NCBI GenBank assembly: GCA_026770585.1
Contig: MU646801.1
Location: forward strand, 183,253-202,339
DNA: 19,087 nucleotides
Direction: 5' to 3'
Source: Baffinella frigidus
Taxonomy: Eukaryota; Cryptophyceae; Cryptomonadales; Baffinellaceae
In this document: positions 1 through 8,818 of the stretch, in pieces
Layout: the number at the start of each line of letters is the position of its first letter
How positions within the stretch are numbered: position 1 is the stretch's first letter
Position numbers and translations under genes: made by a program
Notes under the pieces: generated by a model
The model's database searches: none
What the model saw: only the letters and a program-made list of their open reading frames with translations
What the model was told of the DNA's origin: nothing

Positions 1-38
1 TGAGGGTTGAGGGTGCTAGGGTGTAGGGTGTAGGGTAC

Positions 39-114
39 CTGTTCCGTCGTGGGCGGCCGCAGCTGTGGAGGCAGTGGCCTCGTCCATGTACAGCGGCACC
101 TTGATGTGCACCTG

Positions 115-150
<36 letters not shown>

Positions 151-2547
151 AACATGCGGTATTCGCTGTACAAATTCGTCGACTTTTCCGATGCACAGAG
201 CCCGGGCTCACCAAACCGCTTCGCCCAAATACACCGAGACGGAGCGAGACCTTAGAGGCACGGCGCTTGCGGATGTTGTTCGTGAGCGTCTCTGGGGATG
301 CAGTCCGTGTAGGTCATCCTACACGGACTCGTGAGATTCGCTGGTGCAACCAGGTGGACGCATCTCAACTCTGCCAACCCTCGACCCTGCACACCCACAC
401 CACTCACCTCTCACCGCTCAACCCAAACCCCTAATCCCCCCACCTTAGAGCCGCGGCGTTTGCGGATGTTGTTGGTGAGGGTGGCGAAGCGCGGGTGGTT
501 GTTGATCAGGCGATCAGAGCAGTCCGAGGATTGCGACACCCCCAGGTCCCCTGGCGAAGTTTCCGGCCACGTGAAATCCCCGACGCCCTGCCGTGAGGGG
601 TGCGTATATCAGCGAGTGTGGATACGTATATGAGGGCGAGTGCACAGGTGGCCCTCCCACGTGAGGTCGGCGCACTGCAGCTGAGCACCGCCCGTCAACT
701 GAGGCGGTGCACGTTCCGCAAACCTCCCAACGATCAGTCAGCGATCGGGGGGGTCTCGTCCGTCTCTCAGGTGCAGGGTTCAGCATTCAGGGTTCAAGGT
801 TCAGGGTGCAGGGATCACGGAGTAAGACCATGAATGAGTGGAAACGTGGTGATGGTCGGGAGGAGTCTCTCGGGTTTAGCGCTGGGTTTCAGGATTCAGA
901 CCATGAAGGGGAAGGTCGTAACAGTCGGCAGGATCTCATTCTCCTCGAGAGCAGCAAGGTGGCGTCTCGCCCGTCTCAAGGATTGAGGGTTCAAGATTTC
1001 GGGATCCAGGGATTCAGAAGGGAGTATCACCATAAGAGGGAAGGTAGTGACGGTAGGCAGGATCTCATTGTCCTCGAGAGCAGCGAGGAGGCGGCGGCGG
1101 CGGAGGCGAAGCGAGAGCTCCACGCGCCGCAGGTCTCGCACGAACCCCCCGAACGGAAGCCGAGGGGTCCCCTCCACCTGAAGGGGCGCGGGGTTTACGG
1201 TGTGCGGTCTGTCGTTTTAATTTGTGTCGCTCGACTTGGAAGGGCGAGGGCGGGTGCCCCCCTGAGATTGTTGAGCCCCCTTCCGCTTAATGGCGGCACC
1301 CTGGGGTGTGCAATGCTCGAGGATGGTACGGAACGCGCCGCAGGTTTTGCACGTGCACCCTCCGAAAGGGGTCGCGGCGTCCCCTCCACATGAAAGGTTT
1401 CATGCCCAAATGGACTGAGACACAGCTAGACAGCGGCGCGAACACCTCCATCTCGGGGGACGCCCGGCGTTCCGCACTGACTAGCTCCATCTCAGTCTAT
1501 TTGGGGTCGCCGGTTTGGTGATCCCGGGCTCTTTTCCACTCCAAAGTTGACGAATTTGTACCGCACACCCAGCATGTCCACTTGAGAATAGTCGGTCGAC
1601 CCGAGCGAGGCAGAGCTAGACCTACCCCACGGACAGCCGCCCCCAAAATGAGACGTCACTTTCAAACACTTTGAACGTGCCGGAGAGCGTGTTGAGGGTT
1701 TGGGGTTGGACCATCCACGAGCCATATTCGGGGTGCCACGCGCACGCCTCCTTGCGGTTATCCGCGCGCCCGAAAACCTCCTCCCTCTCTCGGAGGGTGT
1801 CGAGGACTTGCTCCCCGCGGAGAGAGAGCTTCACTGTCTTCTTCGTGTCGTCCACCTGCCCTCCAAACGTCACGCGTTACTACCACTCCCCAGCGTGTCA
1901 ACTTGAGAATAGTCTGCCAACTCCTGAGACCATGTGGGGTGCCGGCGAGAATTTTATCAATAGTTGATGGCTTGCCGTCATAATTTCGATCAAATCTCAA
2001 GCGGGAACAGGTTCAATTCTAAACATCGTTTCGTGTTGTCCCAGGGTGAAATTTGCTATCTTAGCCTCGACATAGCTTTATCGTCGCATACAAGCACCCC
2101 TGAGCCACACAGCGGGCTACGAAGGGATTTTCGGTGGATACTCCAACGACTTTCCGTTACCTTGTCCGTAGGAACCTCCATATGTCCCTACGCTATTGCC
2201 TACCGTAGGGTCGTATGTCTTATCGCTTAGGGGTTATTCGAAATCCCTTCCAAGTCCGCTGTGTGGAAAGCAAAAAGGTGATGTAGATCACATATGTTTC
2301 CACATGAGATCCAGCGTGCCTGCGGTACAAATCCGTCAACTTTGGGGCGGAAAAGAGCCCGGGCGCACCAATTTGGTGAGCCGAAACAGACAGAGACAAG
2401 AGGTAGGCGTTTGACCTTGAGGATGTGGTACTCCAGCTCCTCCCCCCACAGCAGCTTCTCGTCCCTGGTTTCGGGTTCACGCTTTAGGGTTTAGGGGTTG
2501 GAGTTTAGGGGGCAGGTTTTGAGGGTTTGGGGTTCAGGGTTTAGGGT

Positions 2548-2585
<38 letters not shown>

Positions 2586-3525
2586 AGGTTTAGGGTTGAG
2601 GGTTGATGGTTGAGGGTTGATGGTTGAGGGTTGATGGTTGAGGGTTGAGGGTTGAGGGCTGAGGGTTGAGGGGTGAGGGGTGAGGGTTGAGGGTTTTAGG
2701 GTTTGGTTAGGTTTGGGTTGGGTTTGGGTTAGGTTTGGGTTAGGGTTTGGTTGGGTGTGGGTTAGGTTTGGGTTAGGGTGCAGTTAGGGTTTGGTGAGGG
2801 TTTAGGGTGTCGGCAGTACTCGCGGTCCTTGTGCGCGAAGAAAGTGTTGATGAACTGCAGCACCCCATGCTCCCGCACATACCTGACTTGACCACAGACA
2901 CGCGAGCGTCAGATTTGACCAGAGGCACGCAGGCGTCAGACCTCGTTCCGTTAGAGCGTTCAGAGCAGGGGGGGGGGCGTGAGTGTGGGTGCGTGAGTGC
3001 CTGGTGGCTGGTTCGACCAGACACCGCGAGCGTCACGCCCGATCTGCTCCCCGCACGAAGGACCGTGCGGGAGGCGTGAGAGAGAGCAAAAACAGCGCCA
3101 GAATCGGAGGCTGCTAATGCCTGGAATGGCCGCGGAACAGCAAAAGCGTCGGAGGTGCATGTCTCTGGCTAGAAACTTCGCCACATACTGGGGCAGCTCA
3201 GGCAACGCTGCTCCATGGAACCAAACTGCACCGAGCCATTTCCGACCCTTGAGAACTGCTACGCCCCTCCAGATCAATTGGGCGGAACCAGCGCAGGATG
3301 AGTGAGATGGGCGCACCCGAGCCACTGCAGCGAGTCCTCCCACGCGAGCGGGGTCCCTTGCACGAGCAGCCCCCCGCCGCGCAGCCCCTGCAGCGCATGT
3401 GGCCGTCCGGCACGCCCACGGCCCCAGGTGGAAAGACCCAGGCGAGAATGCGATGCGTCAGCCCCAGAGACCACTGCAGCTCCAATTGTGAGAAGCCCCC
3501 ACAGGCACAACACTCGCTGAGACAT
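39..3525 (-). CDS. GCLC: Glutamate-cysteine ligase catalytic subunit, N-terminal part (7 exons, 3' end off the window)
   Basis: Catalyses ATP-dependent joining of glutamate and cysteine, the first and rate-limiting step of glutathione synthesis. Exons on the minus strand: 3525-3317, 2882-2820, 2464-2416, 1855-1712, 1177-1031, 587-444, 111-39. They join in phase to about 276 aa. Family landmarks in order: GLLVQGTPLAWEDSL, YVREHGVLQF (split by intron 1), LLWGEELEY (the conserved WGxE-E segment that carries a metal-binding Glu in this family), WHPEYGSWM joined to VEGTP across intron 4, TFPLM joined to GVGDFTWPE across intron 5, INNHPRFATLT, and NNIRKRRGSK joined to VHIKVPLY across intron 6. This is the animal/fungal/trypanosome-type GCS family, not the bacterial-like plant GSH1. 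The only in-frame ATG of exon 1 is at 3525; about 50 residues precede the family's usual N-terminus and begin with a signal-peptide-like segment. The C-terminal part of the enzyme is missing because the window ends. Confidence 0.9.
117..148. repeat. (AG)n microsatellite
   Basis: Uninterrupted AG dinucleotide tract in GCL intron 6, beside the exon 7 acceptor. On the sense strand it reads CT and could serve as that acceptor's polypyrimidine tract. Confidence 0.95.
150..247 (-). repeat. Dispersed intronic element, copy 1
   Basis: Copy of an element of about 95 bp seen at least six times in the window. It is recognised by the core TACAAATTCGTC-ACTTT, then GAGCCCGGGCTCACCAAACC and CGCCCAAATA. In the reading frame shared by the copies it gives YKFVDF...KSPGSPNRFAQI-like peptide (here QSPGSPNRFAQI). 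It lies immediately after the donor-like GT of the duplicated exon 6 end. Confidence 0.8.
251..292 (-). repeat. Copy of the 3' end of GCL exon 6 with its donor
   Basis: The minus strand reads TLTNNIRKRRASK followed by a GT donor, against TLTNNIRKRRGSK at the end of exon 6 (444). The offset is 193 bp. A CAG lies just before the copy, so it could be spliced as a mini-exon of about 42 nt, but it would duplicate sequence already present in exon 6. It is followed directly by a copy of the dispersed intronic element. Confidence 0.75.
302..329. repeat. Perfect 12-bp hairpin in GCL intron 6
   Basis: AGTCCGTGTAGG, a four-base loop TCAT, then the exact reverse complement. It sits between the true end of exon 6 and the duplicated exon 6 end. 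Confidence 0.9.
896..1030 (-). repeat. In-frame tandem copy of the 3' part of GCL exon 5
   Basis: Directly downstream of exon 5 (minus strand) the reading frame stays open and repeats its end: LAALEDNEILPTVTTFPLM in exon 5 is followed 43 codons later by LAALEENEILPTVTTFPFM, ending near 899 and again followed by GT. The period is 129 bp, a multiple of three. The 5' half of the copy is replaced by unrelated, partly telomere-like sequence. Using the first donor gives the normal family length; using the second would add 43 aa without a frameshift. Confidence 0.8.
1305..1392 (-). repeat. Decayed upstream copy of the 5' part of GCL exon 5
   Basis: About 212 bp upstream (minus strand) of exon 5 lies a second copy of its start, encoding VEGTPRP and then shifted in frame by one base relative to the real exon. 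The acceptor CAG is changed to CAT, so this copy is probably not spliced. It shares the central CTGCGGCGCGT block with the real exon. Confidence 0.75.
1490..1600 (+). repeat. Dispersed intronic element, copy 2 (most complete)
   Basis: Lies antisense in GCL intron 4. The reverse strand reads MLGVRYKFVNF and KSPGSPNR, matching the other copies. CTAGCTC near 1482 and GAGCTAG near 1613-1619 flank it in inverted orientation, suggesting short terminal inverted repeats. No clear target-site duplication was seen. Confidence 0.8.
1893..2396. repeat. Two partial, inverted copies of the dispersed element spanning GCL intron 3
   Basis: Positions 2313-2396 hold a reverse-orientation copy close to the intron 3 donor. 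Positions 1893-1922 hold a forward fragment (GTCAACTTGAGAATAGTC) close to the acceptor. The 560-bp intron (1856-2415) is thus bracketed by inverted pieces of the same element, as if a larger inverted-repeat element had become the intron. The AT-richer middle (about 1960-2290) shows nothing recognisable. Confidence 0.65.
2466..2818. repeat. GCL intron 2, made almost wholly of telomere-like repeat
   Basis: From donor GTAC (2819) to acceptor CCAG (2465) the intron is degenerate CCCTAAA/CCCTCAA repeat on the sense (minus) strand; GGGTTGAGGG dominates the plus strand. Exons 2 and 3 join exactly in phase across it with the spacing expected in the GCL family. Confidence 0.85.
3370..3525 (-). other. 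Signal-peptide-like and transit-like N-terminal extension of GCL
   Basis: The first 52 codons of exon 1 precede the family start (GLLVQG). Residues 1-27 look like an ER signal peptide: MSQR, then a hydrophobic core (VLCLWGLLTIGAAVV), then small residues (SGADAS). Residues 28-52 are rich in Arg, Gly, Ser and His with no acidic residue, as in a transit peptide. A bipartite leader of this sort is the established route into complex plastids of secondary origin. Plastid location is inference; secretion or a mis-called start remain possible. Confidence 0.5.
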
Positions 3526-3900
3526 CCAGCCGGTTTCGCAGAGGATTCCGAGCGGGCGGGCCCTGGACCAGGGTCCGAGTCTTTGCGAGCAAGGACAAAC
3601 CTGGCTTATGCCAAGCACCCCTAAGCCTGCCCGAGGGGAACTCTTCTCTCGGAGAGAGGCCGGCCTACAAGCGTCTCGATCGCAGAGATCTCGAGACCAG
3701 CGTTTCAGCAGTTTATTGCGCTCACGCCTCCATCTTGGGCCGGCCTCCTCGCTCGACCCCAGATTTGGCTGAAAAGAAAAGGCGGACCACGGACGAGGAT
3801 CCGGACGTGACCTTTTTGATGGTCAAACGGTCACGTCCCTCGAAATTCCGTCAGTTCACAACAAATCGGCAAAAATCGATTTGTTTGAGGGGGGGGGGGC
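3526..3900. promoter_or_regulatory. Upstream region of GCL
   Basis: Sequence 5' of the GCL start codon. No TATA box or other defined motif could be supported, and no gene was recognised on either strand. Confidence 0.3.
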
Positions 3901-3903
3901 GTT

Positions 3904-3945
<42 letters not shown>
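3888..3945. repeat. Poly-G run and (CT)n microsatellite
   Basis: A run of about ten G is followed by GTTTCTCTCTCG and a long CT dinucleotide tract. A shorter relative (GGCGTTTCTCTCTATCTATC) recurs near 4279, as part of the duplicated unit described separately. Confidence 0.9.
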
Positions 3946-3946
<1 letters not shown>

Positions 3947-4364
3947 TGGTTACGAGCTCGTACATGATGATGCCCCAACCACCCCTAAAATCTGAGGTCA
4001 CTTTTTCGAAAATTCGATTGGAGGGCATGGCGGCGCGCGAAGCCGCGGACATCGAGGAGGAGCGCGCCGCCCAGCTGGCGCCTGCGCTCCCCGTCGTCGT
4101 CAACGCCTACCCCGTGGCGTAGTTACCTCGTTTTAGTGGACGAGAAGTTCTTTCTCCACCCACCCTCTGGGTGGTTCTGGGCTGCTAGAGCCCTCACGTC
4201 TCGTCTAACCTGTCCACCTGGCGTACAGCGGTCGTGTTTAACAATTTAGTAAACCTTGTTTTCCCCCAGGGTGGGGAAGGCGTTTCTCTCTATCTATCTC
4301 TCTCTTGTGTGGATACGGGCTCTTACATGATGATCCCCCAACCACCCCTAAAACCTGAGGAAAC
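3898..4364. repeat. Diverged direct duplication of an intergenic unit
   Basis: The order GGCGTTTCTCTCT, (CT)n, TTGTGTGG-TACG, ACATGATGAT, CCAACCACCCCTAAAA and CTGAGG appears at about 3898-4002 and again at about 4278-4364. A weaker match (GGTCGT, then TTTA-CAATTTA-TAAAC) links about 4229-4258 with about 4867-4893. Confidence 0.7.
4027..4122 (+). CDS. Small ORF or orphan terminal exon with exon-like codon use
   Basis: ATG at 4027, 31 codons, TAG at 4120-4122; begins MAAREAADIEEERAAQ and ends NAYPVA. Nearly every codon ends in G or C, as in the real exons here and unlike the AT-richer flanks (TTTTTCGAAAATTCGATTG just upstream). It could be a small gene, the last exon of an unrecognised plus-strand gene, or a captured gene fragment. 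No family was recognised. Confidence 0.35.
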   Translation: MAAREAADIEEERAAQLAPALPVVVNAYPVA

Positions 4365-4434
4365 TTTTGTGAAACATAATTAAAAGTTGATTCACGAATG
4401 TTTTCTCAGATTTTAGGGGTGGTTGGGGGAACAT
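4330..4434. repeat. 35-bp inverted repeat
   Basis: Arms 4330-4364 and 4400-4434 are reverse complements with 3 mismatches; the core is CCCCCAACCACCCCTAAAA. The 35-bp spacer is AT-rich. Could form a stem-loop or be the end of a fold-back element. Confidence 0.8.
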
Positions 4435-4645
4435 CTTCAAAAAACAGCCATTCGTTAGTTTTACTTCACCCAGGCGGGCCCTTCTGGAGAGAGAAAAGAT
4501 TTTTTTCTCCACCAGCATCGACAAGGCCAGATTGAATGTTTGAAGTGCGAAAAATCGCACCAGTGTCGTGATCCGCTCATACTCTCACCTGGAAGGGGGG
4601 GCGCGCTCCAAATTTGTGCGTGTGTGTGAGAGGAAGAGAGAGAAA

Positions 4646-4661
4646 GTCAGACTGACAGACT

Positions 4662-4698
<37 letters not shown>
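4646..4698. repeat. (GACA)n microsatellite
   Basis: Repeated ACTGACAG then GACAGACA units in intergenic DNA. Confidence 0.95.
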
Positions 4699-4699
<1 letters not shown>

Positions 4700-5384
4700 G
4701 ACAGAGAGCGTAAAGCGCAGGGACTGAACCCATTCTGGCCTGCTTGACCACAAACGTTGCTATCAAACACAGGTTCTGAGACGGGTCCGAGGAGTAAATG
4801 TTTTTTGAGAAGTAAAGTTTTTTGTGTGTAGACCAGACGTGTACTTCTCCCTATGGCGGGAAGTGGTCGTCTTTGTCAATTTATTAAACGTTGTGAGTTC
4901 GCTACAATGGGCCGCTCCAAAGGCTAAGCTTCACATCGAGTCCAGAAACCCCAATCGGACCCACAAATGCTGTCTTTGGATTGTTTCTCAAGGACTTTGA
5001 AAAATTTTTCTAAAAAATAATCCAATGATCGGTCCCCGTAGTGTCGGTCCCCGTAACAATCCATGAACGGTCCTCGTAGAGTTTTGGGTGGTATCTGATG
5101 CATTTAAAAAAGTAGGGCCGTTCTGGACCCTCTGTGGCTCGCACTCAGTCGCTAGTGTCTGTGGCTCGCACTCAGTCGCAAGTGTGGACTATTTTTTGCG
5201 GCATCCATCACTCGTGTGATCTTATGGGTATCCAATAGAATACGTCAGGATAGAAGTGCTCATGCTGTTTTGTGATGAAAAAAAAGAGATCCTGCGAGAT
5301 TTGCGGTCGTTGCAGTCCAATACCGCATGCTACATTCTCATGTCCTGGTTTGCCGTAGTAATTATTTCGCTCAATACTCTACCC
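4700..5384. other. Unannotated AT-richer intergenic stretch
   Basis: No coding exon, RNA gene or TIR element could be supported. There are short direct repeats: GTGTCTGTGGCTCGCACTCA with a second TGGCTCGCACTCAGTCGC (about 5131-5180), and CGGTCCCCGTA given twice near 5031-5053. Confidence 0.5.
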
Positions 5385-7585
5385 TAATCAATAAACCCTG
5401 AAACCAAACCCCAAAACTTTGAACCCTACACCCTAACCCAAACGCTAAACACAACACCTTACACCCTACAACCTACACAATAAACGTGGAACCGTACACC
5501 CGGTACACCCTATACAGATGCACCCCTAAACCCTGTGAACCCTAAACCTCAAACCTCAAACCCCCAAACCCTGAACCCTGAACCCTGTACCCTAAACCCA
5601 AACCCTAAACCCTGAATCCTAAACCCTAAACCCTAAACTCTGAACCCTAGACCGTGGACACCAACCCCTAGACCCTAAATCCTGAACCCTAAACCCTGAG
5701 ACCTGAAGACAGTAGACCCTAAACCCTAAACCCTGCAACCTGAACCCTGAACCCTAAAACCTCAACCCTAAACCACACCCTAAACCCTACAACCAACTGA
5801 CCCTCAACCATTATCCCTCAACCCTACACCCTACACCCTATGCCGACAACCCTAACCCTTTAACCCTAAACCGTAAACCCTGAACCCCAAACCCCAAACA
5901 CTAGACAACACCCTAAACCCTAGACACTGAACCTCTAGAGAACCCTCAACCCTCAACCTAAGCCCCAAGCCCCCAGCCCTGAACCCTAATTCCTAAATCC
6001 TGAACCCCAAACACTAGACTCTAAACCCTCAACCCTCAACCCTAAACAATAATCCTCAATCCCTCAGCCCCAAACCCTAGACCCTCAACCCTCAACCCTC
6101 AACCCTAGACCCTAGACCCTTAATCCTCATCCCTAAACCCTCAACCTTCAAACCTAAATAATAAACCCTAGACCCTACACCCTGAACACTAAACCCTAAG
6201 CCACACACCCTAAACTTTCATCCCTCAGCCCTTAAATTGAACTCTAAGCCCTAAATCCCAAATCCTAGAGCCTAACTAACTAAACCCCAAACCTTGAACC
6301 CTAAAACCTAAACCCCTATGTCCAAATCCTCAAACCTAAACTCTAAACCTCAAACCCTAAACCCCAAACCTCAAACCTTTAACCATACATTCTGCATCCT
6401 AGCCTCTGAACCCCGAACCCCCAAACCTAAAACTTACCCTAAACCCTAAACCCTAACCCCACCAACACTCAACCCTTACCCCTGACCCCCATCCCCTCAC
6501 CCAAACCCCTAATTTCCAAACCCCAAATCCCAAACCCTAGACCCTAACCAACTCATCCCTCAACGTGAAACCCTGTTTCCAAACCCCAAACTCCCAAAAC
6601 CCCAACCCAACCCCCTAAACCCTACATCCTGAACCCTGAACCCAGAACCCAGAACCCCAAACCCCAGACCTTAAACCACACCCTCCATCCTGCACCCTAC
6701 ACCCTACAACCTACACCCGACACCCTACACCCTACACACTACATCTCTGCAACAGGGCGCTGGCTGAAAAGGAGATATGTGGGCGGAGCTCGCGTGTTGA
6801 CTGTGTGATTCAGTGATGAGGAACAGGATTCCCCGCACGTGGAGAGAGAAATCCGCCATGTTCCTCCGGGTTCCTCCTGGAGGAACGGGAAGACCCGTGT
6901 TCTATCATACTTATTAGGACGGACTTGTGTAAAGCCACTCCGGCTATCTAGGGTTTATTCCCGGAACACCCTACATTCTGTACCCAAAACCTTCAACCCC
7001 CAACCCTCAACCCAAAATCCTGAGCCCTGAACCCTAAACCCCAAACCCTGCATCCCAATCCCCAAACCTAATCCCTAAACCCTGGACCCTGGACCCTCAA
7101 AACCCTAAACCCTGGACCCTGGACCCTCAACCCCAAACCCTAAATCCTTTTTCCTTTTCTCTGCACCCTGCACCCTGCGCCCTGCGCCCTATACCCTGAA
7201 CCCTAAACCCTAAACCACAAACCCCAAACCCTCATCCCTGAAACCTGAACCCTGAACCCTAAACCCTAAGCCCTAAGCGCTAACACCCAAATCCTAGACC
7301 CTCATCACCTAAACCCCAAACCTTGAACCCTGAACCCCACCCCCCAAACCCTAAAAACTCAGCCCTAAACCCTAAACCCTAAACCCTAAACCCTAAACCC
7401 TAGACCCTGAAACCCTTGAACGCTGAACCCTGAACCCTGAAACCTAAACCCTACAACGTAACCCCCCCCCCCCCCAACTCTGACCCCTACACCCTAACCC
7501 CAACCCCCAACCCCTAACTCTGAACCCCTGCACCCCAACCTTCAAAATCCAACCCCTAAAACCTAGACCCCATTTCCTGCATCAA
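5385..7585. repeat. Large degenerate interstitial telomere-like block
   Basis: About 2 kb of CCCTAAA, CCCTGAA, CCCTCAA, CCCTACA and CCCCAAA variants, C-rich on the plus strand, including a few perfect tandem CCCTAAA runs (for example near 7365-7402). It is interrupted at about 6745-6955 by unique sequence with a GTTCCTCC/GGAGGAAC hairpin at 6870-6886. Genes lie on both sides, so this is not a chromosome end. Confidence 0.9.
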
Positions 7586-7704
7586 CCTATCGCTGCATTT
7601 CCGTATCCCCCTGCAGTATCGCCCACCACAGCACCCTGCGGATTGCCGGAACTAGGTTGATGCCGGAACTAGAGTGTCTTCCCGTGCGTCTGTTCAAAAT
7701 AGGA

Positions 7705-7886
7705 GCGCTCATCTCTATCCGTGTTGTTAGCAATCAAGGCCTCTCTCGCCGTGTTGGTTTAAATAATGGTCTCTCTATCCTTGTTGGTATGATTTTATTC
7801 GGATCGCTACCGAATAAAACGTCCACCATGATAACCTTTTTAGAGAGAAAGAGGCCTCTATTGAACCAACATGGAGCGAGACCTTA
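7705..7886. mobile_element. MITE-like fold-back element
   Basis: Left end near 7738 (AAGGCCTCTCTCGCCGTGTT) is an imperfect inverted copy of the right end near 7860-7886 (reverse strand AAGGTCTCGCTCCATGTT). The centre holds a perfect 10-bp inverted repeat, TTTTATTCGG/CCGAATAAAA (about 7793-7819). TCTCTATCC-TGTTG motifs repeat about every 30 bp on the left. No transposase is present. The right-end string GGAGCGAGACCTTAG also occurs at 241-255, at the duplicated GCL exon 6 end. Confidence 0.5.
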
Positions 7887-7889
7887 GTA

Positions 7890-8818
7890 GGGGGCAGGGA
7901 CGGGCGCAAGCGGGGGGTGATGGTGGCCAGAGAGATATATAGCGAAAGAGAGAGACACAGAGAGAGATTTTTCGGGATATCTGGCTGGGCAACACTCCGA
8001 GTAAATTGAGGAGACTACAGAGCACTCTTCGTGTGTGTATGCCTAAATGGATGAGTCGAAATGAAGGACAGTGAGCTGCTGCTAGCACCCTCCGTTGAGC
8101 ACCTGATCTCGTTGACTTGCGTGTCGGCCAAGGTCGGAGTTGTTTATATTGACACTATTTGGCCGGGCGTCGTTTCGCCTTACATACCCCTCGGGGGTGT
8201 ACTCTAGCTCCTGCACAATTCATCCCTGGACCGGACACTGAGCTTTCCGCGGTCGTGCAAAGCATGTTGCCCCCCCCTTCATGGACGGTGCTTTCCCAAA
8301 GAGGTTCGGAGCCCTCACCCCGTGCGAATCACGCTCAGGATTGGCTGCCTACGACTCGCCTGACCGCAGATCTGGGAACACGCCCCATGTAGGAGAGGTC
8401 GGCGTGATACGCACCCTGTCGCGCCAGCCCGAGGACGAGACCTAGGGACGCCTGGGACGGTCCTCACTATCTATCCCGAAGCGGGCCTATCCCGGAATGG
8501 CGCTATTCCTAAGGTGGTCCTCACGAGCCACGCCTGCCGAGGCAGTCCTCACGAAACACGCTCGCGGTGCTGTTGAGACAAGGTTCCTGGTGCCCCGGCA
8601 GCAGCTACCGATCGATGCTGCGCGAACCACCACCGTCAATCTGCCCAGATCAGACTGTCAGTACATGTACGGGAGGCTCGGTTGATCAACGCGCACTGTT
8701 CCTGGGAACAGTCTTGTTCCCGGAACTCTTTCTCTCTTCTCTCACACTTTGCCAATCTGTGCCTGGCCAGGGGTCGGCAGATCCGTCGCCCCTTGGAGCC
8801 ATCTTTTTGACGGGGGAA
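7890..8818. other. Intergenic stretch downstream of TRIP13
   Basis: No conserved exon was recognised. Direct repeats of GGTCCTCAC or GTCCTCACGA occur near 8459, 8516 and 8545. A short open frame at about 8399-8446 ends QPEDET and then TAG; it could be a terminal exon but nothing supports it further. Confidence 0.4.

Noticed and set aside
707-1393. 228-codon plus-strand open frame
   Set aside because: Antisense shadow of GCL exon 5 and its duplicated copies.
3735-3995. 86-codon plus-strand open frame upstream of GCL
   Set aside because: The latter half is translated poly-G and (CT)n microsatellite; the first half has no recognisable motif.
4700-5384. tRNA or small RNA gene in the AT-richer intergenic region
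   Set aside because: No cloverleaf, A/B box pair or known small-RNA motif could be recognised by eye.
5385-7585. True telomere or chromosome end
   Set aside because: Repeats are degenerate and internal, with conserved genes on both sides.
8159-8685. Open frames of 77 and 62 codons downstream of TRIP13
   Set aside because: No family motif, mixed codon use unlike the exons, and short direct repeats inside; not supportable as genes.
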